Positions 47,032 through 60,170 of a stretch of DNA of 64,000 nucleotides are shown piece by piece. Numbering within the stretch: position 1 is the stretch's first letter; each line of letters starts with the position of its first letter. The stretch comes from Calycina herbarum. Lineage: Eukaryota; Ascomycota; Leotiomycetes; Helotiales; Pezizellaceae. The translations under genes were made by a program, and so were the position numbers. The notes under the pieces are model-generated. The model worked only from the letters and a program-made list of their open reading frames with translations. It searched no databases and was not told the DNA's origin. The stretch lies in contig LLEY01000074.1 in NCBI GenBank assembly GCA_001414485.1, positions 124,001 through 188,000 of the forward strand, given 5' to 3'.

Positions 47032-48841
47032 TTTGGCGGGTGCGGATTGAGAGAGGGCGTGAAGAGATGGTAACAGTGGGAGATGTCGAGAATGAGAGTG
47101 GAAGAATGAGAATCGTGCGAGGAGAAATGTTTGGAGGTATGGAGAAAGAAGTTTGAAGGACTACTCACTGGTGGGGGGGAGTCTGCGCCAACTAGCGCTA
47201 ACGGGGTCCTACGGTTAAACCCTTGTGGTCGTCCTGAATTGCACCATAGTAACCTGAGGCAGCCTGAGGCAGCACAGTCCAATTTCGGCACCCTAGTCCA
47301 ATTTCGTCACCCTGAGATCATTATTATATATCGAAACATCATTAGCTTAGTGTAAATAAGCTGATGAATAGCTGATCTATTCTATTGCCAGTCGTATCAA
47401 CCTCATTCATGTTGTGCTGATATCATCTCTTCCCCTACTTGAGTACCAGTCCAGTAAATTTTTGTTTCACTTCTTTGCGAGTTCCTCACATCCAAGAAAC
47501 ATAAGCACGTGTAAGATCACGTGTTGAAAATAACACGTAAAAGCTGGACTGATAGCTTACCTTACCTAGAGGGGCTCGCAATGCACTATGGAAGTGGTTG
47601 CAAATGTATCATTTTCAAGATCTAGAGTAAATTGTTCTAATTTCTAAGACTATTTATTTGAATTACCCTAACGAACCTGATGTATAGTAAAACTTCGAAA
47701 GAGACTAGGATTGGTCTCTGAATCATGAGAGGTATGCCGGTTTCTACTACAGCTGAATCCATTTTGGCAGCAAAGCAGATTCTTTAGGAAATGTAGTTGA
47801 TTTTTGTCTAAAATATCCAGATTAAACTTGGAAGTTTCCAAGTCAAATGCTTATCCTAGGTCAACCCTGAAACTGAATTGAACAAAAACCATGGATCTTT
47901 CAGCTCACAGGAGAATCCGAGAGTCTCAATGGAGATCTTCTGTGATAGCAACTGTCGGTACACTTGCCGAGGACAGTATATGTGAGCACCTATTGGGGTT
48001 GTCTGGCAAGATAAGAGCCAATCAACCGATCCAAGGCCACCTTGCATTCTTTTCGGTTTCGAAGGGCCACCAGTTGACCATGCCATGCTGATTTAGCCTT
48101 CGAAACCTTGCCATGCACCCGGTCACCAGCAGAAGAAGTTGTGGGATGGGGATGGTTCTTCCTTGGTAACATCTCGATTTCACACCCTAAGGCATCCAAG
48201 GCATCCAAGGCATCAACAAGAGGAAGCTCCTCCGTCCTTATTGGGTGAATACTGACTGTGGCGAATCTACGCGTATTCGCGGGGGAGTGTGGCTCAGACA
48301 CCACCTTGATAGCGAAAAGATCGACGAATGAGCTTGAATGAGAGAAGCAAAAGGTACCTATCAGAAGCAATATCAAATCCACAATTGATGCTCCTCGGAA
48401 CAGACAAAAGCCTCCAAAGACCTCTTCATCGAGAAAGAAATCGCATGCCAATATTTTCCCATTCTTCATCGCCCCGATCTCTCTTTGAACAAAGCTCCGG
48501 CTGTCTTTCCACTCCCGGGCTGAAATCCGAACGAGCTTGAGTGGGATATCTCCATCAAACGTTTCTGGACCAGGTGTCACTCAAATCTCGACCTCATCCC
48601 CGGCAGCTTTCCAAATCCAGCTCCATAATTTCCTCCATTTTGAAGAGCAATTGCCACGCACTCCTGCCTTTCTCTCTCGGTCGCATCGCATCGCATCGCA
48701 TTGTCGAGGAGCTGCTAGTTCCTTATTCGCATTTCGGATCAGAAGGAAAGGCAATTAACCTTTCCCATCATCCCGTCCACCAGGTAGTTACGGCTCAGCA
48801 TGCCGCGCATCGACACTAAAACAAATTAATTTCTCTTCGCC
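47032..48841. promoter_or_regulatory. Divergent promoter region, SAM synthetase and MAPKKK
   Basis: This 1.8-kb spacer holds both upstream regions. Near the MAPKKK start are a GCATC repeat (about 48682-48702) and CT-rich stretches. A CATCCAAGG triplet repeat lies near 48190-48215. The 196-codon minus-strand frame 47990-48580 has no domain and overlaps what should be the MAPKKK leader, so I treat it as chance. Confidence 0.5.
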
Positions 48842-51800
48842 ATGAGCGTTGACACTTCACCGCGCAGCGTTAGATTTTCCTCCCACGGCACCGAAGACGA
48901 ACATTTCGACTCTCTCAAATCGCCGAGAGTAATGGAACGCCCGCATGTTCAGACCAGCGATTCCGGAGGCTCTGGTTCTTCGGGGGACTCGCAAGACTCC
49001 AACCTCTTGGTCGTTGATGGTGCTGCTGGAGGCAGTCTCCACGGCAGTGCCCATGGAAGCATGCATTCTTCTACTCTCTCATCGCTTGATACTCGACCTC
49101 CAATAACCAGCATGAACTCCAGCATGCGTTCGAATACTTATACCAGAGCCGAATCCTTTTCCCCCAATACCCCCACCGTCAATGGCGCAACAGCGAGACC
49201 ACAGAGACCAACGGGTCCAGCTCGAACACCTTCAAACACATACGCTCCAGCACGTCGACCTACCCAGCCACCATACATCTCAATAGCTGACCGAAATCGC
49301 TCCGGCTCCAACACGAGAGGCTTCAACAGATCCGACCCAAACGCCTCATATCGAGCACAAGAGAAAGCGTACGTTCAGCGGCTCAGGCAAGATCAGCCTT
49401 TCGAATACTTTGAGCCCCATACGCCGAGCATAGGATATAATACGGGATCGGATACAGAAGAAGAATCGCCTTCGGAGCCACAATTTGACAATGATTCTTA
49501 TGATCAAGAAACTCTGATGTTCTACGGGAATGACGATATACAACCTACACCCGAAGATCTCCAGGATCCATCGAAACGGGAGCGCCTCGAGTGGCATGGG
49601 ATGCTAGCATCGGTGTTGACGGGGGATGTTGTGAGACAGGAAAAGAAACGCTTGATAGGCGCTTCGGACAAACAAGGAGAGAACCTACATGTTGAGCTTT
49701 GGTTAGGCATACGCTCTAAGATATGTGGAAGAACATTAGCTGCACAACGTCGACTCATAGAGGATTCAAGGGCCACTTTGGACAATTTGATTGACGAGAT
49801 CATCAAATTTCAAGTCCAAGGCACAACAGAGGCCGGAAAACCACCGATAGAGCAAGTCCGGGATATTGTCAAAAAGATTGAAAAATGTGAAGGTCTCTAC
49901 CCTACATGCATGGCTCTTGAAATAGCAAACAAAGCTGCCGCATCACCTCAGTATAGATCTACCTATGACGCTGTTATTTCATGGCACAATACCACCGAAC
50001 TCATCAATACCGAACTTGGAATTTTGCAGAGCTGGGTAGGAAATGTGGAACTAGACTTCAACAAAGCTAAGGACCGCTCCCCTTCTGGAAATGGATTATC
50101 AGATGAATCTTCATTTATTGATAGGCTTTTGAAGGAGGATGGCTTGAAGTCGCTGCAAGGCAACAAGAGCATACTTCTTGGTGTGTCAAAAGTCATTATG
50201 AAGGCCAAAAGCACATTGATCCAAAATTCTGAAGGGTTTGCCAGAAGGCATCTCCCACCATACATCGAAGAAATGTTAACTCTTATCAATTTCCCATCGC
50301 GCTTGATCGAAGAGATCATTCTCGTTAGGCTTCAATTTGCGAGAAAGATGAAGGATTCAGCTCAGCAAAACGCCATGATGCAAGAACAGATGATTGCTCA
50401 ATTTCAAATCCTTCTGAAGCTCGCTGTGCGAATTAAGCAGGAGTATGTGACAATATCACAACCGGAGCCTGGATGGGACCTTCCACCATGTATCGGCGAG
50501 TCTTTCGATCAGGTCGTACTAGATGCCCTGAAGTTTTACTTTAAGATGTTGAATTGGAAGCTTGGCAGCAACAGGAACACATTCAAGGAGGCCGAGGTTT
50601 TGGAGCAGGAATGGGAATTTTCGAACGAAATCGGTCGACATCTTCAGGGCGGTGATGTTGAAGTGGCTGAACAGTTCAGCTCTCTTACATTCAAAGCCTT
50701 CAATCGCCTGAGCCAAACGTTCGAGCGAGATTTGCAGAGGAAGCCTAAGGAAACAGCAGCCGAGATGACCAAACGTTACAAGCAAGGTCTAGACTCGGTT
50801 CGTGTGCGGCAGCGCATGTTGCAACGGTTTTCTAGAGTGCTCAGCGATCGATTCGAGAATGCGACCGATTTCAGCATCTCGCTCGTTCCGGAAGACTTGC
50901 ATCATTTATACTCGAGACTTATTGAGACAGGTCATTTCTTGGTTTATACTGCCAGTATTGAGCATGATGGAATATTCTTGATAGCGTCCCCTTCCCTTTA
51001 CGATCGACCGCAGGATATCCAGTCAATCCTGGGGACGTGTTATCACTCGGAGGATGTGGAGGAAGATCCAACAAATCCATACCTGTTAGTCCTTAGACCA
51101 GAGGTACAAATGCCTTGGGATGGCAGACAGGTGGATGCCGATATTCCTGAGCCATCAACCGATGTGAAACTTGGTAACCTCAGATTGATCGCGGATGGCT
51201 CGCAAGCCAGACTAGCAAATGCCAGGTTATCGTTTTTGGATTCCATCGATATGCATCTTGACATGGTCGTCGAGCAAAGGTCAAATCTCAAAAAGGTCAA
51301 TCTCAGATTGACCGAAATCAAGAGAGTCGTGTACAAGCTGTCCGGTTTGATAATGGATAGCGTAGAAATTATCCGCGGACAAACTCAAGGATTGGACTGC
51401 CACGAACTGATACAGACTTGTTTCGTTTTCGCTACTGAATTTGGTCAGCGTTCTCTACTCTATATGGATCGTAACCGAAAACAAATGAACAATTTGAAAC
51501 TCACCAAGCTCGCATTGGACTGGGTGAGTTTCATTTGCGATGACTGCATTGCTGCCGATCGGAAAACATTCCGATGGGCAGTGCAGGCACTCGAGTTCGC
51601 AATGGTCATGACGACCGGTCAACATATTCTTGCCCTTGGCGAGGAAGAATACTCGAAATTCCGTGCAAAGGTTGCCGGTTGTATGTCCTTGTTGATCTCG
51701 CATTTTGATATCATGGGAGCAAGGTCTACATTAGCTGCTGCTCAAGCTGAAAAGCAACGTATTGAGGCGCTTGCTGGTCAATTTAGAAAGATGGATATGA

Positions 51801-52956
51801 ATCGAATGATGAATGATGAAGAATCTGCAAGATATGTTCTTGAGGGAAAATTGGAACAACTTGCAATGCTTGACGACAACCGGAAGCAAAAAGAAGCTGA
51901 AAGACAAGCTTTGGGTCGTGTGATGGAGGAAACAAACGACGCCGACCGCTCCCTTACGTACCTTTCCTCTTCCGCATCTAATGTCAACATGAGATGGCAG
52001 CAAGGTCAATTCGTGGGTGGTGGATCTTTTGGATCCGTCTATGCCGCCATCAATCTTGACTCCGGTCACTTGATGGCTGTCAAGGAGATTCGTCTGCAGG
52101 ACCCGACGCTTATTCCAACAATCGCTGGTCAGATCAGGGACGAGATGAATGTTCTCGAGGTACTGGACCATCCAAATGTTGTCTCTTATCACGGGATCGA
52201 GGTTCATCGAGATAAGGTGTATATCTTTATGGAGTTCTGCTCTGGTGGCTCTCTAGCTGGGCTGCTTGAACATGGTCGTATCGAGGACGAGCAAGTCATC
52301 ATGGTGTATGCACTTCAATTATTGGAAGGTCTTGGATATCTACACGAAAGTGGCATCGTGCATCGTGACATCAAGCCCGAAAGTAAGTTCTTCGTTCACT
52401 GGCCCACCTTGATACAATTTTTACTAACCTGTTTCAAGATATTCTCCTCAACCATAATGGTGTGATCAAATACGTCGATTTCGGCGCCGCCAAAGTCATT
52501 GCCCGTCAAGGTAAAACGCTAATAGCGGGCGCCCAAGGCAAATCAGAAAAAGCCAAATCCATGACCGGAACACCAATGTACATGTCCCCCGAAGTCATCA
52601 AGGGAGAGAATCCTGGTCGCGCAGGCGCCGTCGACGTATGGTCTCTTGGATGCGTGATTCTCGAAATGGCGACTGGCCGTCGTCCCTGGGCATCCTTGGA
52701 CAACGAATGGGCGATCATGTATAACATCGCCCAGGGCAACCCCCCACAACTCCCCTCTGGCGAGCAGCTTAGTCCACAAGGTATCGATTTCCTTAATCGA
52801 TGTTTCATTCGTGATCCCAAGCTCCGCGCATCGGCGGCGGAACTTTTACAACATGAATGGATTATGGCCATCAAGAGTCAAGTCTCCATCGATCCAGGAA
52901 CCCCAAGTGAAAGTGGATCTAGCACACATTCTGGATCGAGAGCCAGCCTTGGATAG
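48842..52956 (+). CDS. os-4: MAPKKK of the HOG osmotic-stress pathway (Ssk2/OS-4 type)
   Basis: Two exons (48842-52382 and 52439-52956) join to 1352 aa, the length usual for Ssk2/Wis4/OS-4 proteins. Residues 1-230 are Ser/Pro-rich and probably disordered. About 230-1040 is the long helical regulatory region typical of this family, which binds the Ssk1-type response regulator. The kinase domain runs from about 1050: glycine loop VGGGSFGSV, lysine in AVKEI, the HRDIKPEN catalytic loop split by the only intron, DFG in YVDFGAAK, TGTPMYMSPEV activation segment, and DVWSLGCVILEM. In filamentous fungi this kinase phosphorylates the MAPKK OS-5, which activates the Hog1-type OS-2 in response to osmotic stress and to phenylpyrrole fungicides. 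It is intact and continuous. The symbol follows the Neurospora orthologue. Confidence 0.94.
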
Positions 52957-53991
52957 GTGAGTGAGGCTGTGAAGGTTTCAACAATTCTCCTTCGGCACTT
53001 TCGGCTACATTAGTGTTTCAATATTGACCACGCCGACTCAATATTTTATCGATTGTTAATCTCGACTCTCTTTTTTTTACTTCATTACTGGCTGCTGGCA
53101 TTAATAAGAAAAGAAAACGAAACGTGTCATGAGACGAGGCGTACTGGCGTTTTTTGCAAACTTTTTTCCCTCTGTCATCGATGGGCGCAGCATATGGAGC
53201 GTCGGGGACCTCCACTTGGGATGGCATCAGCGATGAGTTTCGGAGTTTTTCGAATCAGCACTCTTTTTTTGTTTTTCGTAATGTTCTTCATCGAAATGTC
53301 TGATGTTGATGTTGACGTATATTGTTTGAAATTAATGTCCTGTCTGTTTCCTTTGGTTGGGTTGTTGAGCTTGAAATGGTGAAACTCACCGCTAGAGAGA
53401 ACTCGTTCCGACTGGGAGGCAAAGAGCGCGAGGAATACGAGTAGGCAGAAAGGGACTTATGAAGGATCAACTTGACAAGTGGGTCGAGATGGCTGGTAGA
53501 GAATGTTAGGGGATACCAAAGGAGCAATATGCTATTGTGGTGGGCAGTGAGGGGAGAGCATGTAGATAGGGGATCAATATATATAATCTGGATGAGAAAA
53601 GAATATCATAAGATTGATGACAACTTGAGTTGGTTTTATTTGGTTATCTCTTTTGTGCGATGTCTGTCTCTATTCGTTCCAAACACATCACATTTTCTTA
53701 GTTGCTGTTTTCCTTCTCTTTCCTGCTCTTTTGGCACGCGACTCTTGGGTTTACGTATCTTGAGGAGGAGGGTAAAGGAGTGCTTTCAGCTCTGTATTTA
53801 CTTTTATGTCAGCTTGTGTGTTATGGCACGGTGGGATCTGTGATCTGCGTACTCCTCTCCTATCACCCTCCCGTCTTCACTTTCTTAGAATTGTTGGTAG
53901 AAAGGTTCTGCTCCATAAAATTGAAGATCTAGTTTGGAAATAGAGAGTACGGAGGAGTGAATAATCTTCGAGCAAGGCCGACCACCAGGGG

Positions 53992-54135
53992 ATGCAGGAA
54001 TTCGCGACTGTAGTCCAAGGCGCTTGTCCCTCTCCAATTCTCCCAACTCGTTTAGAATAATAAAGGTAGCGTGAACCAAATTCTTCGAGCCTTGTAAGAT
54101 AGTCGAATTCATTCTCCGAGTCTTGGTCGAACAAT
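53992..54135. repeat. Dispersed repeat, copy 2 (partner at 7763)
   Basis: This starts CCACCAGGGGATGCAGGAAT and ends TTGGTCGAACAAT, collinear with 7763-7917. Differences are spread evenly and include many transitions, so the two copies are old. It lies about 1 kb downstream of the MAPKKK stop codon; copy 1 lies a few hundred bases downstream of the ABC transporter. Both are in the same orientation relative to their upstream gene. Confidence 0.6.
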
Positions 54136-57100
54136 TAAGAGAATAACGTGGAGATATTCTGCTCTTGGCCAGTTTCGAATTCCTGCACCCTGGTGAACGA
54201 ATTGACGAGAGGTGGGGTGGTGAAAGAGTGAAGAGAAGGAGGGGTTAGTGAATCACTCTCCGGGATTCGAGGAAGAGAACTATGGGTCAGATAGCTGGAG
54301 CTGCTCGTTCTGTTCATGGCTTCCCCTCTCCTTCACTCGCTAATTCTTCCATACCCCCTTTCCTCGTCTGCCAATTCTCTCTCATTCTCCCTCCCCCTGT
54401 CCATCCATATCTCTTCTGAGAACTCCGGAAAGTTTACTATCAATAGAATAGCTGCATAATCACATTCCATCTCTGCCGTTTTTTCAATCTATTCATTTCC
54501 TTTCCTGACCTCCTTCCTTCCCCATATACGATCTCCGTCACACACAGGAAAATCAATAAGTTACCTACATGCGCTTATTCTGTACCTTTAACCGCCCGCG
54601 AGTGACCATCCATCCATTCCTTTCCTGCAGAATCTCTATGCATGTGTATGGATAGATGCGTATGGGTGTCTTGATGTACATCGTATTGTGGTGAGTTGTG
54701 AGTGGTGTGGTGTGGTAGGTTAGATAGGTCTGCATGCACATGCGGCGTGCGGTTCGGCAAGTTGAGAGCCGGATTATTTCTAGATGGTACTTGCATATAC
54801 CGAAGGGCCGAGCGATACTGTACTGTACACACCACCACGAGGGGAAGTCCGTTGTGTGTGATGTAACGTGCGAATTGATTACCATGCTTACTATACATCT
54901 TACTGGAGGGGTTCGTGACGGGAAGGTAAGTAAGGTGGGTTCGAGGCGTAGGTGCGTAAGGTGAGGGGAAGAAGGGAAGGTGGATGGTGGATGGTTTGGT
55001 ACCCTACGTAAGACTTGTGTGACCACAGGCTTTTCTTTGGAGGTATGTTGGAGGCGTGGGGAGGATTCTGTGTGGGAATTTAGGTTCTGAGCTTATAGGA
55101 GTTTGTTTCTTCCGTTCTGTTTCGAGGGTTTTTTTGTTTCTTGTTTTTTCTATTTTTGCAATGTGGAGGTTGTTTTTAAGTGGGTGTTGGTCTAGATGTT
55201 TTTGATTGTTCTTGGTGATACATTGAGTAAGTGAGGTGGGGGCGGGAGTATGGAATAGGAGTTTTGATGTTATCGAGTATTTAGAGGGGCAACTCGGATG
55301 AGTTGTTTGCCGCGATATAATTAGCGTTAGTACCTTTTTGAGGCGTGAAGCTTGACAGTGGGAGCTTGTGTAAAGTCGGAGAATTTCGTGTAGTCAGACC
55401 TTAGTTTGGGTTGCGTACTCGGGAGTCGGAAGTGGACATTTTGCTAGTGTCTTGAGCCTTGTGGTGGCAATTTTAAAGGTACAGATACTCGGTGTAGTTT
55501 GTGGAAAGGTATATGACGACACTAGTTGAGATTGGCGTTTCTGGTGTTGATAAAAACGCGATTGACGAGAAAACTCGCAAGAAACTAGCTCGCCATCGTC
55601 GACCGTATAGTCGGTGAGTTTCAAAGTTCCAGACTATTGTTCCTGCTAAGATAAGTTGTCGTGTAAGGCTAAGTATGCATTAGTTTTTCATCTGGAGTAC
55701 TTCGCACACTAGCTGCGAGTCATACTCCATCTGTGTAGGTACGACCAGACCGACTTTGCGCGTACTACCTTAACTCCATGCAGGGCACGGTTTCTTGTAT
55801 AGTTCTATCGCGCGTATATGCGCTCGGCTGACGCAATAGGTAGGTTAAATACTGCACTGACAGTCTTGTAGCTCTGTGAGTAATCTGCAGAGAGGAGGGG
55901 AGGTTGGGGTTTACATGTGGTTGTACATGTTTAAGACCGTGCGTCAGAATGACTTGCTTGATATTTATTAATGGTTCAGCGGGAAAATCATTCATGGAGG
56001 TTGGGAAAGTGTCTGTGGGTAACGCGTAAAAATTGAGAGAAGGTTTGGAGTTTTTTGGATTCGTCTAGATGGGGATGGGGATGCATATCGGGCCATGCAA
56101 ACAAACCCCTTGCAGAAGCAGCGGTGAAGAAGAACGATAGCGACGACGCTCGTCAGATCAATAATCAATGGAGGGGTTTGATTGGTTCCCGCCACCATTC
56201 CCCGCCGAATAGAAACAAGTCAGATTCTTATTGAGGGGGAATTGTTTTGTGTGCAGTCATGAGCAAGGGGAAACCCGCTTTTTGTCCCCGTACGAGGGGA
56301 GCTGTCAGTTAATACGGGGCCGATTAGCGAGTGGATATCATGGCTTTCTTGCATTTTTGCGGTTTTCAGGTATGCAGGTACGGATGTTAGACCACTTGAA
56401 GGACCATCTTGGAGAAGAAAGGAGAAAAATGGTGGCGGAACTGCCATGTGTTCACGCTGTGGTGGAAGAAGAGTGTTCTCACTGCAGGCGGCTGCTCCGC
56501 AAGAGACCGGAGGATTTGGCCTGCAGAATTTCAATAATCGCGCTTCGGCCTGTTCCTGTCGCTGTCAACATTTGGGATAACTAACTCTATTATTGATTCA
56601 ATTTGACGACTCGAAACCCAGGCCGCGGTGCGTTGTCTGATAAATTTTACCTTCAAGACAAAAAGACCAGGAAGAGCTCTTGCTTGAGCTTTGGAGGGGT
56701 CATGAAAGACCGACCATCATCGACGATAAGCGGGAGAAGGTCCGGGTTATCATACAAAGTGGGTACTGACCAGGCCACGCAAGTCAACGTAAAAAGCTGG
56801 TGGGATGAAGTAAAGAGCTCATTGTTGTTGGTCGCCTTGTGTTTCGATTTTCAAACGTGATCTGGAAGGATTGGTGGTCATGATGCCAGGTCTTTTTACG
56901 CTTACTGCGGCAGTCCCGCATTCCTCCACCTTCAGACTATCTCGTACTGAGTACGTGCACAGCGTGGGGTTTGGGGGCGGGCGAGACTTGATCTTTGGCA
57001 ATTTCCAGCTGCAGCCTCATGAAGAAGCTACTTTTATTTGAGCCCATACATATGCTACCTATAGGTAGGCCGTGGTACCTTAAGTAGTACTGGATGGGAC

Positions 57101-59406
57101 GTATCTTTGGCGACCAGCTGTAATGATGGCTAAATGGATGGATAATATCCAGCACTTGCATCGGCTAATTCGGTTGAGATCTGTGGCGTGCTGCCAGGAA
57201 CAAGGTACGAAGTCTCCATTGGTCCACGGTGTAAAAAGCGGTTGAAGCTCTTCATCCAGCCTGACGTTGGTGGTGGCTTCCATATTGGATTTCTGACCTG
57301 GACAACCGTTTTGGGCCATGGTGATTCAAAGTTCACTCAATTGAGACAGCGGCTTGGAATCAAACATGTCATGAAGCTCTCGGATGAGTGATATTTTGAC
57401 GTGAGGGGTAGAGAAAAGAGGGAACCATTGACATCTATTGTCACAGATAGTCTTGCTTTCTCCCGATGCCATCAATGCGTCGATATTGCAGACCTGATAT
57501 TCAGTATGCCAACTGAAGTGTTCACGAGATCTGATGTTCCAAGGTTTCCGAAAAGAGCATGGATGTAAACGGCAACATCAACCTCCGATATCTTGTTGTA
57601 AAGCTGTGTCCAACTAAAACACGTCTCTCGAGGCATTCAAGCCGCAGTACTTGGTTTTACAATTGTGGTACGCATTGCTCTCGCTAGAGGTGAGAAGCTT
57701 GTTTGTATTCTGTGAACAGCTGGACGTGGTGAGTAAAGATGTTGCTTGGAACGTTTGAAGTCCATGGTTGAGGGGATCATAGGATGAGAAGGCTTGATAA
57801 GCTATGTCAAGGTGGTTCGGGAGAAGGCGAAGGCGGGGGTGGAAACCGTGGCACAGAGACTTCCACGAATCCATGACCAGGGTGCCATGGGTTGTCACTC
57901 CGTATCACCGTCCATCGATGGTCACAGCCGATGTGACTTGACATCGTGCGGCAGTTGAAAAGAAGATTAAGATGACTTGTAATCAGCTGTAATCAAGGTG
58001 GCAGCGAGTCAACTTCGGTCATGGCCTTTGGATAAAGCTATGGCGATGTGATATCGACATTCGAGATGCAGCGAATCTGCCAACTCTCATTTTAGAGCCT
58101 GCAGGTGATTTTGGTAGTCTGCGGCTCAAATGTTTGGTCTTTGAGATTCGATTGGTCGATCCTTTAGTGGAGAGAGGGGATGTTTGGTTGAAGTTATTGG
58201 CACTAGCTTCTCCTGAGCCCCTCCCCTTTCGCTCCCTAAACCTTCGCTTGAAAATCTTCTCCGGTTTTTGCTTCTATCCCGTCGCATCCACGGCATCCAC
58301 GGCATCCACGGCACCATCCTGAACTCTGTCTCTGCGCCTGCCAGATGTCATCCAATGACCAAGTGCCAACCATGACTCTGCTAATGTTTCAGAACTCCGC
58401 TGGATGGCTTGACGGCTTGACGGCTAGACGTCTGAAGGTTGAATGGGTCGATGAAAAAGGAAGACGTCAACGCCAACCAGCTCCCATTTGCTCGGACGCC
58501 AACTGGTTGCTTTGCTCGCTGCCATCCGTACAGCGTTCCATCCGAATATCTCTGAATACACGGCCCAAGGCACACACACGGTTGCAGCGGGAGTACCTGG
58601 CATGCCATGCTGGCAAACTGACAGCCAGTCCTGTCCCAGACTCCATACTCTAAATATTTAGGGGCAGCAACCTTGATTTCTGGCTCAGCCTGAGGTCAGC
58701 AATTGAAAGGAACAACAGAGTCAGGTTCTGTCAGAAAAACAGAAAGACAGAAAGACGGCCCCATCCCTGTCTTGGCCTTCCTACACCGCTTCACTGCTGA
58801 GGAGAGAATCTAATCGGTGTTTTCGGCACGAGGGCCCCCTTTTCTTTGCCAATCGCAATAGGTAGGTTAGGTACTTGGTGGAACTCCTCAAGAACGTTTG
58901 CTGTTTTGATCGTCGTCCCATTGCTCTTCAGAATGCTTACATAACTTTTGCTGCAACACCTCAACTTTTCTCTACGGACTCCGGACTTGGGCGGATCTTG
59001 ATTCGTATTCGTAGCATTTGTTGCGACGGCAGCGGCGCCCGGACATCAATTCGTGGGTGCTCATCATCCATCCAGTCAGGTACGACGTTTCGTGCGGCGG
59101 GGTTGTTCAGCGCTCAAGCCCTCTCTTCTTCTCCAGCGCACACCACGTTTCGGTGATGGCGTCAAAACTACTAGCTGTCATTCGTCGCCGAGCCAATTTT
59201 ACTCTCCGAAAATCAGAGTCAAACAAGGCGCAACAAATCCCCAGGGAACCAGTACTAATATTAGTGGATATGCAATTGCGGCCCGTCGAAACATCTTCTT
59301 CAACCATGATAACAGGATAACAGGGTTGTGAGCTGTGATTGATCATGAGCTCTCTCAGAACCCCTCGGTGGAGTTCTTGCGAAGCGAATGGCCCCCCTGA
59401 CCTTAG

Positions 59407-59614
59407 CTCGCCGGTGGACATTAAAAGCGGCAGTAAATAAATTACCTGTTGTTCGAACTTTCTGGTATCTAGGAGCTCGATTCTTCTTAAATACTTGGGT
59501 CAATAGTGCCAAATTGTTCCAAGTGCGTAGGATAATTCAATTGAATCACTCTAGAAAATTGGAATAACGTACGAACCTGATGTATTTACTGCCACTTTTA
59601 ATGTCCACCGCGAG
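59407..59614. mobile_element. Novel TIR element, CTCGCGGTGGACA family, copy E
   Basis: Left end CTCGCCGGTGGACATTAAAA then GCGGCAGTAAATA; right end, read inward, CTCGCGGTGGACATTAAAAG then TGGCAGTAAATA. The exact 5-bp direct repeat CTTAG flanks it (59402-59406 and 59615-59619). At 208 bp with nearly perfect ends it is the best-preserved copy. It lies about 560 bp upstream of the membrane protein gene at 60171. Confidence 0.9.
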
Positions 59615-60170
59615 CTTAGCTCACTCCCCCCTGACAGAGCCGATGCACTTCTGCTCCAAGCGTCCTCGACAAGGTCTCCCCTCTCTCGACTTTCTGCCAC
59701 ACCTTCCCACCTTTTGCCGTTTCGCTGACAGCGAAATCCCACAGACCACAAAGTTGCGGCAAGCTGGGGGGCACAGGACTTTATTCCCGATCAATCACTA
59801 GCCCGCTACAAATCTGCAGGTCGAGCTGCAAGCCCTCCAACCCTGTCCTGCCCGGGCCTGGATGGTGCAGCGCGGCTTTCATCCAGCCGTTCTATAATAG
59901 CTATGGCATCTGCACTTTCGTCTTTCTCGGATAGTGTGCGTCTTCGACCTTACTCATCTTCAAAGTGTGTTGGGCCGAGTTGATCGATGGATCACTTGGT
60001 TGCGAGCACTGTGCCATTATTATCTGTTTCTCCTTTTCTTCTTGAGCCTTATCATATATATTGAAGATTTTTGCCAGTGTGGTTGGTCTCCCAGAGTGAA
60101 AGCAATGAGTTGACCTCCTCTACTTGGATTTCTTTCTTCTTGATACAGACTTCTCGATTTACCATTAGAT

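Larger units (their letters stand above)
52957..60170. other. Seven-kilobase region without a recognisable gene
   Basis: This includes the MAPKKK 3' flank, the second dispersed-repeat copy (53992-54135), a 9-bp repeat (unit ATCCACGGC, about 58284-58313) and element copy E (59407-59614). The plus strand is G/T-rich at about 54640-55300. Many open frames of 70-150 codons occur (for example 54565-55026, 58345-58653 and 59018-59331) but none shows a domain, signal peptide or intron-exon pattern I could build on. A non-coding transcript or a rapidly evolving small gene cannot be excluded. Confidence 0.5.

Noticed and set aside
47990..48580. 196-codon minus-strand frame between the synthetase and the MAPKKK
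   Set aside because: There is no domain, signal or splice pattern, and it falls in the expected leader and promoter of the MAPKKK.
38140..59622. An 8-bp target duplication for the new TIR family (hAT-like reading)
   Set aside because: Eight-base repeats seem to fit copies B and E only because CTC happens to follow the target. They fail in A and D and make the two TIRs unequal. A 5-bp duplication fits A, B, D and E exactly.
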